This document shows, piece by piece, positions 7,981 to 15,658 of a stretch of DNA of 64,000 nucleotides. The notes under the pieces were generated by a model. The model was given only the letters and a program-made list of their open reading frames with translations, searched no databases and was not told the origin of the DNA. The number at the start of each line of letters is the position of its first letter. Positions within the stretch are counted from its first letter, which is position 1. Origin of the DNA: GCA-2861595 sp035526335 (GTDB lineage: Bacteria; Actinomycetota; Acidimicrobiia; Acidimicrobiales; GCA-2861595); assembly GCA_035526335.1 (NCBI GenBank), contig DATLCN010000003.1:1-64000 (forward strand), in the 5' to 3' direction. The position numbers were made by a program, and so were the translations under genes.

Positions 7981-9603
7981 GTGGGCTGGTTGGGCCAGAG
8001 GGGGGGGAGGGTCGTCCGGGCGCGCCGACAGTTCCGTCGCGCCCTGTCGCCCTGCCGGTCGTGCCCGGCTCCGGCGGATGGCTTCTCGGTGGTGGAGACG
8101 GTCGTGGCCATCACCCTGCTGGCCGCCATCTTCGTGATGCTGGCCGGGCTGTTCAGCGCCATGCTGATCAACACCGTCTTCGCCCGCCAGAACCAGCAGG
8201 CCATCGACGTCATCAGCGAGCACATCGAGCGGATCCGGGGCGGCGCCTACGAGGACGCCGCGCTCCGGCCCACCGACTTCGGCGGCGACTGCAAGATCGT
8301 CACAGTCCCGGCGCCCCCCCGGTTCGACCCCGACTGCGGTGGTCCGATTCCTGCCACGGAGCCCGTGGTGCTCTCGGTCACGGGCACCGTCTACCCGCAC
8401 CAGTCGGTGGTCGTGCGCAACAACGTCTTGTTCACCGTGACGCGCTACGTCACCACGGCCACGGACTCTGTTGTCGCCGGCGCCGACTACCGGCGGGTCG
8501 TGGTCCATGCCACGTGGAGGGAGAACGGCCGGCGGCGGGACCGCGAGGCCAGCACCCTGATCACCCTCAGCCGGCGGGGCCTGCCCCTACCGAAGTTCAC
8601 CTACAGCACCGCCGTGACCAAAACCGTCAACCAGGGCGACGTGCTCGTGCTGCCCGGCCGGGTGGTCAACAGCGGCGCCCGTGACCGCTTCGACCTCACC
8701 GCCGTCGCTACCGGTCGCTCCTGGTCGTTCAAGTGGTACGTGGATGTCGACGGGAACGGGCAGAAGGACGTAGAGGACACGACCGAGCTGACCGACACCG
8801 ACCTCAACGGCACGGTCGACACAGGGCTGCTCGAGACCGACACCGAGAAGAGGTTCGTCGCGGTGTACACGGTCCCCGCCACCGAGCCCGTGACCACCGC
8901 ACTGAGCCCGGTCACGGTCACGCGGACGGCCAGGTCTGCCGCGCAACCGACGGCGAGCACCGGCACGGCCACCCTGACCGACAAGGTAAACGTCGTATCG
9001 GACCTGTGCACCGGCTGCACGCCGCTGACCTTCTACCTCCGCAGTGGGGGTTCTCCGGGCGCCGATACCGCGACCACACTCGTGATGCCGGTCGATGCCA
9101 CGTCCAGCACCTTCACCGGCGCTCTGCCGAACTACGACGTGGGCCGCGACACCGATCCAGGGCGAACCGTCGCCAGCGCCACTCTGCTGGGCTGCGGGAC
9201 GGGCTGTCCCCCCGGGTCCACCGACACCGATGCGGGGCGGGTGGCGAGCTGGCGGTTCGACGCGCCGAACGCGATGACCCTGAAAGGAGACCTCGCGCTG
9301 AACCTGTGGCTGGTGATGAGGAACAGTGACCCGAATCTGAACCTCAGGCTCACCGTCTACGTCCGCAGTGAGACGTCGCCCAACAACTTCGTCGTTCAGG
9401 GCAGCCAGGTCCTCACCCGTCTACCGTCGGGATTCAGCGTCTTCAGCCCTGTGCAGGTGCGGGTGCCGGTCGACTTCAGCATCGGAAAGAACCGCCGCCT
9501 GGAGGTACGGGTCCTGGTCGACTCGGGTTCCGATGCATGGCTGGCCTACGACACGTCTGCGTACCCCAGCAACTTCGTGCTGCCCGTGGTGTCGGGGGCC
9601 TAG
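7981..9603 (+). CDS. Very large prepilin with C-terminal adhesin-like domain
   Basis: A 540-aa prepilin. A long basic leader of 34 residues is cut after G34, and the mature helix FSVVETVVAITLLAAIFVML has Glu+5 at E39. Residues 60-215 form the pilin domain; residues 215-330 contain a calcium-style acidic segment (DVDGNGQKDVEDTTELTDTD) inside a DUF11-like beta domain; residues 340-540 are another beta-sandwich-like domain, probably lectin or jelly-roll. This is a pilin stalk carrying an adhesin module. GTG 7981 is supported by GGAGGT upstream. First gene of the plus-strand minor-pilin operon. Confidence 0.72.
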   Translation: MGWLGQRGGRVVRARRQFRRALSPCRSCPAPADGFSVVETVVAITLLAAIFVMLAGLFSAMLINTVFARQNQQAIDVISEHIERIRGGAYEDAALRPTDFGGDCKIVTVPAPPRFDPDCGGPIPATEPVVLSVTGTVYPHQSVVVRNNVLFTVTRYVTTATDSVVAGADYRRVVVHATWRENGRRRDREASTLITLSRRGLPLPKFTYSTAVTKTVNQGDVLVLPGRVVNSGARDRFDLTAVATGRSWSFKWYVDVDGNGQKDVEDTTELTDTDLNGTVDTGLLETDTEKRFVAVYTVPATEPVTTALSPVTVTRTARSAAQPTASTGTATLTDKVNVVSDLCTGCTPLTFYLRSGGSPGADTATTLVMPVDATSSTFTGALPNYDVGRDTDPGRTVASATLLGCGTGCPPGSTDTDAGRVASWRFDAPNAMTLKGDLALNLWLVMRNSDPNLNLRLTVYVRSETSPNNFVVQGSQVLTRLPSGFSVFSPVQVRVPVDFSIGKNRRLEVRVLVDSGSDAWLAYDTSAYPSNFVLPVVSGA

Positions 9604-9606
9604 GCC

Positions 9607-10176
9607 ATGAGCTGGAGGCGGCCGAGGGGGGAGGCGGGAGTCACGATGATCGAGATCGCCCTGGCCGTCTTTCTCTTCGGCATCGTGCTCGCTCTCGCCT
9701 ATCCGGCGCTGTTCGCCGGTGCGCGCCTTCTGGGCCTGGTGGAGGACGAGTCACGGGGCCAGGCCGACCTGCGTACGGTGGAGGAGCGGATGAGCCGCGA
9801 CCTGCGGGCGGGGCGCGGGGTGGTCGGATCGTCGAACAACTCACACCTTGACGTCTGGATCGACTACAACGCCGACTACGTGAGGGGTACCGGTGAGACG
9901 GTGACGTGGCGGATCAGCGCCAGCCCCCGACCGAACCAGTTCGACGTGGTGCGGTCGGTCGACAGCAGTCCCGCGCGCTCCAACGTCGTCGGCACCACCC
10001 TGGTGTCCGACATCGCCTTCGGCTATTCGCCCGGCCTCCCGAGCCCCCCGGCTTCACCCGTTCGCGTCGAGCCGGTGCAGAGGGTGAGCGTGGTCATGTC
10101 CTACGACGCCATCCCCGGCCTCTACAGCAGCACCAAGATCAGCCAGTTCGACATCAGACTGAGGAACGTGGAATGA
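9607..10176 (+). CDS. Minor pilin
   Basis: A 189-aa prepilin; leader of 11 residues cut after G11, mature helix VTMIEIALAVFLFGIVLALA with Glu+5 at E16. The +1 residue is Val rather than the usual Phe or Met, which is unusual but seen in some minor pilins. Small C-terminal domain with no cysteine. It starts three bases after the large prepilin gene and overlaps the next gene by four bases (ATGA), so it is co-translated with both. Confidence 0.8.
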   Translation: MSWRRPRGEAGVTMIEIALAVFLFGIVLALAYPALFAGARLLGLVEDESRGQADLRTVEERMSRDLRAGRGVVGSSNNSHLDVWIDYNADYVRGTGETVTWRISASPRPNQFDVVRSVDSSPARSNVVGTTLVSDIAFGYSPGLPSPPASPVRVEPVQRVSVVMSYDAIPGLYSSTKISQFDIRLRNVE

Positions 10177-11522
10177 ACCCATCGACCCACCGCCGCCCCT
10201 GCGCCAACTCCTCCCGTGAGCACGGCTTCGCCATGGTCCTGGTCATAGGTGTCACCTTCCTCATGTTCCTGTTCGTGGCCATGGCGTTCAGGAGCACCAA
10301 CACCTCGATAGGCAGCAGTGGCGGGCACGTCCGGTTCGAGACGGCGGTCCACCTGGCCGAACAGGGGATCGACCAGACGTTGGCCAGGCTACAGAAGGAC
10401 AAGACCTTCGTCACCGGGGCGGACTGCACCCCCCCGTGCACGAGCGGCCACGACGAATGGGCCCGAGCGAAGCTGGCCAGCGCCTCCGTTCAGACCACCG
10501 CCCAGGGAGAGTTCGCCGTGTTCAAGCCCATCGGCCGCGATGTCATCTACGCCGCCGGCTGGATACCGAATCGTGCCCGCGCCAAGGAGGAACGGGTGTT
10601 GAGGGCGGAGTACATATTCTCCCCGTTCACCCCCGGCTTCGGCATCCTCACCGAGGGAGACGTGCAGATCGCCGGCAGCGCCAAGATCCTCGGGACCAAG
10701 GGTGATCTCCACTCCAACGGCGACGTGGACATCATCGGCAACTCCTCGTCGGCTTCGGGCCAGGTGACCGCCAGCGGCAGCTACACCGGTAGTCCCATCG
10801 GCTCCCCGGCTCCAGCCGGCTCCCAGCCGCGCCAGACCGTCCCTCCCGTGGAGCCGAGGACCGTCTACAACGACCTCTCGGGGTCTCCGAACTATTCGGG
10901 TAGCTGGTACGACCTGTGCGGCGACGGGACGGTGAAATCTCCGGGTTCGACACCGTGTACCGGTTCGCTTCTGGCCACCCCGAGCGGTTCCGAGACCTTC
11001 CGGGGATGGAGCTTGGGGGGCTCCGGGTCGCAACGCACCTGGTCGACGAGTAGCAACATCGCCTACGACGGCGTGTACTACGTGTACCAGGCCCACGTGA
11101 AAGTCACCGGCAGCCCGGGGTCGACGGGTGTGCCGTGGTCCACGACAATCATCACCGAGAAGAACAACGGCGGGTCCCCGTGCCAGCAGAGCTACGGCGA
11201 CATCTCGATGGGCGGTGGGGCGGTGGCCAGGCCCTTCATCGACGGGCTGCTATTGCTGGCCGGCAGGGACCTCGAGATAGGCGGCACTCCTTCCCAGAAC
11301 CTGACGGGAGGCATCGGCGTGCAGGAGCAGTTCTCCATCGGTGGGAACGGCACGATCAACGGCTCGGTCATCGCCGAGGACCGCTGCGACACGGTCTTCA
11401 GTCCCTCCGACTCACCCGTCCACGTCAACCGGATCGACGGAAGCATCACCGTCACCTACAACGGTGGGCTCGAGATCCCGCTGTTCAAGCAGATCCGGAC
11501 CACGGCCTGGCTGGAGTTGTAG
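10173..11522 (+). CDS. PilX-like minor pilin / surface protein
   Basis: A 449-aa protein starting at ATG 10173 inside the stop of the preceding pilin gene. It has a membrane helix (FAMVLVIGVTFLMFLFVAMA) without Glu+5, then a heptad region with AEQGIDQTLARL as in PilX proteins. A long domain follows with glycine-rich beta-helix-like turns (ILGTKGDLHSNGDVDIIGNS, LEIGGTPSQNLTGGIG, SIGGNGTINGSVIAED), resembling polymer-forming or bactofilin-like repeats. It is the counterpart of the 457-aa gene that ends the opposite operon, so both divergent operons have the order pilin-pilin-PilX-like. Confidence 0.7.
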   Translation: MNPSTHRRPCANSSREHGFAMVLVIGVTFLMFLFVAMAFRSTNTSIGSSGGHVRFETAVHLAEQGIDQTLARLQKDKTFVTGADCTPPCTSGHDEWARAKLASASVQTTAQGEFAVFKPIGRDVIYAAGWIPNRARAKEERVLRAEYIFSPFTPGFGILTEGDVQIAGSAKILGTKGDLHSNGDVDIIGNSSSASGQVTASGSYTGSPIGSPAPAGSQPRQTVPPVEPRTVYNDLSGSPNYSGSWYDLCGDGTVKSPGSTPCTGSLLATPSGSETFRGWSLGGSGSQRTWSTSSNIAYDGVYYVYQAHVKVTGSPGSTGVPWSTTIITEKNNGGSPCQQSYGDISMGGGAVARPFIDGLLLLAGRDLEIGGTPSQNLTGGIGVQEQFSIGGNGTINGSVIAEDRCDTVFSPSDSPVHVNRIDGSITVTYNGGLEIPLFKQIRTTAWLEL

Positions 11523-11533
11523 ACATCGCGCCG

Positions 11534-12040
11534 GTGCAGCGGCGCGTGCTCCTCATCGGCATGATGGGCGCCGGCAAGACGACCGCCGGCAGGTTTCTGG
11601 CGGAACGGATCGGGTCCCGGTACGTCGACAGCGACGAGGAGGTGGAGCGCAACACCGGCCGCACGGTGCCGGAGATCTTCGCCGGCGAGGGTGAGGCGGT
11701 CTTCCGGAGCGAGGAGAGCAGGGCTCTGTCGGAGGCGGTGGCGTCCGAGGGGCCTCTGGTGGTGTCGGTGGCCGGCGGTGCCGTCCTGGATCCGGTGAAC
11801 CGGGACCTCATCCGGAGCGCGGGATCGGTCGTATGGCTACGGGCGCCGGTTCGGGTGCTGGCCGGCCGGGTCGGTGCCGGCCTTGGTCGCCCCCTGCTCG
11901 ACGATGAGCCGACCGGCGCCCTGGCCCGCCTGTACGAGGAGCGTCGCCCGCTCTACGAGGAGCTTGCCGATATCGTCGTGGACGTGGAGGAGCTGACCCC
12001 GGAGGAAGTAGTCGAGGAGATCCTCCGGCAGTTGCCGTGA
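11534..12040 (+). CDS. aroK: Shikimate kinase
   Basis: Phosphorylates shikimate at O3 in the chorismate pathway. The product is 168 aa, normal for the family. Walker A is GMMGAGKTT (residues 9-17), the shikimate site DSDEEVE follows, and VAGGAV matches the GGG substrate loop; the lid region is GRPLL. The start is GTG 11534, 11 bases after the stop of the last pilin gene; GTG 11546 is an alternative four codons later. The four-base overlap with aroB shows an aro operon that probably begins here or reads through from the pilus genes. Confidence 0.9.
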   Translation: MQRRVLLIGMMGAGKTTAGRFLAERIGSRYVDSDEEVERNTGRTVPEIFAGEGEAVFRSEESRALSEAVASEGPLVVSVAGGAVLDPVNRDLIRSAGSVVWLRAPVRVLAGRVGAGLGRPLLDDEPTGALARLYEERRPLYEELADIVVDVEELTPEEVVEEILRQLP

Positions 12041-13041
12041 TCACGGTTCCCGTCGTCCTCGGCGACCGGTCCTACGACGTCCTCGTAGGGGCCGGTGCCC
12101 GCCACCGGCTCACGGAGGCGATGCCGGCCGGGGCTCGACGGGCCGCCGTGGTCACCCAGGAGGCCATACCCGTCGTCGTCGATCCCGGTGTCGAGCACCG
12201 GGTGTTCACCATGGCCGACGGTGAGGGCGCCAAGTCCCTGGAGACCATCGAGGAGCTGTGTTCCTCCTTCGCCCGCTGGGGGTTGCGGCGGGGAGACGCG
12301 GTGGTGGCCGTCGGCGGGGGAGTGGTCACCGACACCGCCGGCTTCGCCGCCGCCGTGTACCACCGGGGGGTGGCGGTGGTGCACGTGGCCACGACGCTTC
12401 TGGGCCAGGTGGACGCCGCCGTCGGCGGCAAGACGGGCGTCAACCTGGCCGAGGGGAAGAACCTGGTGGGCGCTTTCTGGCAACCTTCTGCGGTGCTGTG
12501 CGACACCGAGGTGCTGGAGACCCTGCCTTCAGGGGAGTACCGCAGCGGTTGTGGCGAGATGGCCAAGTACCACTTCCTCGGGGGCGAGGGACTCGAGGAC
12601 CTGCCCCTCGACGAGCGGATCGCCGCCTGCGTGCGCATCAAGGCCGATGTCGTGGCCGGCGACGAGCGCGAGGCGGGGCGGCGGGCCACCCTGAACTACG
12701 GCCACACCCTGGCCCATGCCCTGGAGACCGCCGGTGGGTACGAGCTGCGCCACGGAGAGGCTGTGGCCGTGGGTCTCGTCTTCGCCGCCCGGCTCGCCCA
12801 CCGGCTCGGCCGCATCGACGACGGGCGCGTCCAGCGTCACTACGACGTGGTCGCCGGCTACGACCTCCCGGCTTCGCTTCCACCGGGAACAGACGTCGAG
12901 GAGATCATCGGGCTAATGGGCAGGGACAAGAAGGCGACGCGGGGACTCAGCTTCGTGCTGGACGGCCCCGTCGGTGTGGCCGTGGTCCACGACGTGGCCA
13001 GGGCCGATGTCGAAGCAACGCTGGCCGAGATGGGGGAGTGA
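12037..13041 (+). CDS. aroB: 3-dehydroquinate synthase
   Basis: Converts DAHP to 3-dehydroquinate, the second step of the shikimate pathway, using NAD and a divalent metal. 334 aa, slightly shorter than the usual 350-360. The NAD site GGGVVTDTAGFAAAVYHRG and the substrate/metal region VDAAVGGKTGVNLAEGKN are intact; metal-ligand histidines lie in NYGHTLAHALE and ELRHGEAVAVG. GTG 12037 overlaps the aroK stop by four bases. It sits between the genes for the fifth (aroK) and third (aroQ) steps. Confidence 0.93.
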   Translation: MITVPVVLGDRSYDVLVGAGARHRLTEAMPAGARRAAVVTQEAIPVVVDPGVEHRVFTMADGEGAKSLETIEELCSSFARWGLRRGDAVVAVGGGVVTDTAGFAAAVYHRGVAVVHVATTLLGQVDAAVGGKTGVNLAEGKNLVGAFWQPSAVLCDTEVLETLPSGEYRSGCGEMAKYHFLGGEGLEDLPLDERIAACVRIKADVVAGDEREAGRRATLNYGHTLAHALETAGGYELRHGEAVAVGLVFAARLAHRLGRIDDGRVQRHYDVVAGYDLPASLPPGTDVEEIIGLMGRDKKATRGLSFVLDGPVGVAVVHDVARADVEATLAEMGE

Positions 13042-13043
13042 CC

Positions 13044-13499
13044 GTGGGTCAGGCGAGGGTGCTTCTGCTGTCAGGGCCGAACCTCAACCTGCTGGGTGAT
13101 CGCGAGCCCGAGATATACGGCACGGAGACACTCGAGGAGCATCTCGCCGCCGCCACCAAAGCAGCTGAGGAGCAAGGGATCGTCCTCGAGCACCTCCAGT
13201 CCAACCACGAGGGCGAGCTGATCGACGCCGTTCAGCAGGCTCGTGGTCGCTGCCAGGCCATAGTGGTCAACGCCGGCGCCCTCACCCACTACGCCTGGGC
13301 TCTGGCCGACGCTCTGTCCGCCTTCGGGGGTCCGGTGGTCGAGCTTCACCTGTCGAACCCGCAAGCCCGTGAGCCCTGGCGCCACCGCTCGGTCGTCTCC
13401 CCCGTCGCCGACGGCTGCATCTCCGGCTTCGGCGGGGCCGGCTACGCGCTGGCCATCCAGGCTGTCGCCCAGATGCTCGAAATCAGGAAGGTCGAGTAG
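13044..13499 (+). CDS. aroQ: 3-dehydroquinate dehydratase, type II
   Basis: Dehydrates 3-dehydroquinate to 3-dehydroshikimate. 151 aa, the size of dodecameric type II enzymes. Visible signature: SGPNLNLLGDREPEIYG with the catalytic Tyr25, QSNHEGELID, NAGALTHYAWALADAL with the active-site His, and VELHLSN. GTG 13044 is preferred because GGGGGAG lies six bases upstream; GTG 13038, which overlaps the aroB stop, is directly next to that site and so too close. Confidence 0.93.
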   Translation: MGQARVLLLSGPNLNLLGDREPEIYGTETLEEHLAAATKAAEEQGIVLEHLQSNHEGELIDAVQQARGRCQAIVVNAGALTHYAWALADALSAFGGPVVELHLSNPQAREPWRHRSVVSPVADGCISGFGGAGYALAIQAVAQMLEIRKVE

Positions 13500-13546
13500 C
13501 CGGAAGCGCACGCGACAGTGCCCGCTAGGCCCTCCTGGGAGGGCGG

Positions 13547-13552
13547 TAGTCT
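13547..13552 (+). promoter_or_regulatory. Candidate -10 box for leaderless pepQ
   Basis: TAGTCT ends six bases before the GTG at 13559. That spacing would put the transcription start at the start codon. I saw no good -35. One of several TANNNT-plus-6/7-base start signatures in this window. Confidence 0.4.
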
Positions 13553-13558
13553 CTGGTC

Positions 13559-14665
13559 GTGAGTAGCGCCCTGCCGGCCATGGACGTCGCCGGCCGAGCC
13601 GTTCGGCTGCGCGAGCAGCTGGACGGCGCCGGGTGCGAGGCGTTCCTGGTCACCACGCCGACCAACATCCGATACCTCAGCGGGTTCAGCGGCTCGGCCG
13701 GCCTGCTGCTCGTGCTGGCCGACGAGATGGTCCTCTGCACCGACGGCCGCTACAAGTCACAGTCAGCCGAGCAGCTGGCAGCCGCCGGCGTCGGGGCCCG
13801 GATCGAGATCGGCAAGCTTTCGGAGCAGCAGGAGGCCATGGCGGCGGCCGCCAAAGGCGTGGCCCGCCTCGGGTTGGAAGCCGGCAACGTCAGCTGGGCC
13901 CGGCAACGGACCTTCGCCGACGAGTGGTTTTCGGGAGCCGAGCTGGTCGCCACCGAAGGGGTGGTCGAGCAGCTGCGCCGGGTGAAGGACGCCGGGGAGC
14001 TGGCCCGCATGCGGGAGGCGGCGCGCATCGCCGATGAGGCGCTGGCCGCAGAAGCGGCCGGGCTGGCCGGAGGGATGTCAGAGGCCGGGTTCGCCCTGGC
14101 TCTCGACTTCGCCATGCGCCGGTTGGGCGCTGACGGCAGCTCGTTCGAGACCATCGTGGCCTCCGGACCCAACGGGGCCAAGCCCCACGCCCGGCCTTCG
14201 GCGCGGCGCATCGAGCCTGGAGAGCTGGTCGTCGTCGACTTCGGCGCCGTCGTCGACGGCTACTGCTCGGACATGACCCGGACTCTTTGCGTGGGCGAGC
14301 CGGCCAGTTCGACGCTCGCCCGGATGGTCGAGGTGGTGGCCGAGTCGCAACGGGTCGGGGTGGCTGCGGTACGCGCCGGACGTGCTGCTGCGGAGGTGGA
14401 CCTGGCCTGCCGCGAGGTGATAGCCGACGCCGGATGGGCCGATGCCTTCCTGCACTCCACCGGGCACGGTGTCGGCCTCGACATCCACGAGGCACCGGTG
14501 GTCGCTGCGACCTCCGGTGATACGTTGGCGGCCGGCTACGTCGTCACCGTAGAGCCCGGCGTGTACCTCCCGGAGCACGGCGGCGTGCGGATCGAGGACA
14601 CGCTGGTCGTCACCGAGACGGGCTGTGAGCCACTCACCAACGCTCCCAAGGAACTCGTGATCTGA
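13559..14665 (+). CDS. pepQ: Xaa-Pro aminopeptidase / M24 metallopeptidase
   Basis: Cytoplasmic dinuclear-metal peptidase that removes residues next to proline. 368 aa with the creatinase N-terminal domain (1-130) and M24 catalytic domain. Metal ligands are in VVDFGAVVDGYCSDMTRTLC (two Asp), HSTGHGVGLDIHE (His), VEPGVYL (Glu) and GGVRIEDTL (Glu). It lies directly upstream of efp, an arrangement common in bacteria, where both relate to proline-containing peptides. GTG 13559 is the first start in frame; ATG 13580 is possible. Confidence 0.88.
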   Translation: MSSALPAMDVAGRAVRLREQLDGAGCEAFLVTTPTNIRYLSGFSGSAGLLLVLADEMVLCTDGRYKSQSAEQLAAAGVGARIEIGKLSEQQEAMAAAAKGVARLGLEAGNVSWARQRTFADEWFSGAELVATEGVVEQLRRVKDAGELARMREAARIADEALAAEAAGLAGGMSEAGFALALDFAMRRLGADGSSFETIVASGPNGAKPHARPSARRIEPGELVVVDFGAVVDGYCSDMTRTLCVGEPASSTLARMVEVVAESQRVGVAAVRAGRAAAEVDLACREVIADAGWADAFLHSTGHGVGLDIHEAPVVAATSGDTLAAGYVVTVEPGVYLPEHGGVRIEDTLVVTETGCEPLTNAPKELVI

Positions 14666-14666
14666 A

Positions 14667-15233
14667 ATGGCCGTCAGCACCAACGACCTCAAGAACGGTA
14701 TGACCCTGAACCTGCCCGAGGGCCTGTTCGCGGTGGTCGAGTTCCAGCACGTGAAGCCGGGCAAGGGCGGCGCCTTCGTGCGCACCAAGCTCAAGAACGT
14801 GCGCACCGGTGCGGTGATCGACCGCACCTACCGCGCAGACGAGAAGCTCGAGCACGCCGTGGTCGACAAGCGGGAGATGCAGTACCTGTACCGGGACGGC
14901 GAGCAGTACGTCTTCATGGACAACGTCTCCTACGACCAGCTGCATGTCGACGAGGAGACGCTCGGTGGCTCCTCCCGGTTCATCAAGGAGGGCGACTCGG
15001 CGGTGCTGCAGATGTACAACAGCGAGGTGGTCGGGGTGGACCTGCCTGCTTCGGTCGAGCTGACCGTCTCGGAGACGGAGCCCGGCCTCCAGGGTGACCG
15101 GGTGTCGGGTGCCCGTAAACCGGCCACGCTGGAGACGGGGCTGGTCGTCCAGGTGCCGCTGTTCGTCACCGCCGGCGAACGGATCAAGGTCGACACCCGC
15201 ACCGGTGAGTACCTGACCAGAGCCGCCGGCTGA
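14667..15233 (+). CDS. efp: Elongation factor P
   Basis: Binds ribosomes stalled on polyproline and stimulates peptide-bond formation. 188 aa, three beta domains as usual. The tip loop in domain I is VKPGKGGAF with Lys33 at the active position; no EpmA/EarP/YmfI gene is visible in the window. C-terminal domain has the conserved GDRVSGARKPATLETG and VPLFVTAGERIKVDTRTGEY. ATG 14667 is one base after the pepQ stop. Confidence 0.95.
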   Translation: MAVSTNDLKNGMTLNLPEGLFAVVEFQHVKPGKGGAFVRTKLKNVRTGAVIDRTYRADEKLEHAVVDKREMQYLYRDGEQYVFMDNVSYDQLHVDEETLGGSSRFIKEGDSAVLQMYNSEVVGVDLPASVELTVSETEPGLQGDRVSGARKPATLETGLVVQVPLFVTAGERIKVDTRTGEYLTRAAG

Positions 15234-15259
15234 CCGCCGGATCCTGGCCGGTCACGCAC

Positions 15260-15658
15260 ATGAGCACCGGGACCCGGCGGGAGGCGCGGGAGCGGGCGCT
15301 GTCGCTGCTCTACGAGGCCGAGGCCAAAAATGTGTCGGGTGCGGCGGTGTTGGCCGACCTTCCGCTGGAGGCTGAGCCCTTCGTGGCCGAACTGGTGCGA
15401 GGGGTGGGGGAGCACCTCGTCCGTATCGACGAGCTGATCGACAAGTTCGCCATCGACTGGGACATCGAGAGGATGCCGGCGATCGACCGCAACGTGCTGC
15501 GCCTCGCCATCTTCGAGTTGCTCGAGCGGGCCGACGTGCCTGTCGGGGCCGTGATCTCCGAGGCGGTGGAGCTGGCCAAGCGCTACTCCACCGACGATTC
15601 CGGACGCTTCGTGAACGGGGTGCTGGCCAGTGTGGCCGCCGAGGTGCGCCCTGACTGA
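15260..15658 (+). CDS. nusB: Transcription antitermination factor NusB
   Basis: All-helical RNA-binding factor that with NusE (S10) recognises boxA and prevents early termination in rRNA operons. 132 aa, normal length. Family features: RREARERALSLLYEAEAK at the N-terminus and the C-terminal signature IDRNVLRLAIFELLERADVP with AVELAKRYSTDDSGRFVNG. It ends the aro-pepQ-efp block; in the direction of transcription the next housekeeping genes (pyr) come only after the 14-kb polysaccharide island. Confidence 0.94.
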   Translation: MSTGTRREARERALSLLYEAEAKNVSGAAVLADLPLEAEPFVAELVRGVGEHLVRIDELIDKFAIDWDIERMPAIDRNVLRLAIFELLERADVPVGAVISEAVELAKRYSTDDSGRFVNGVLASVAAEVRPD

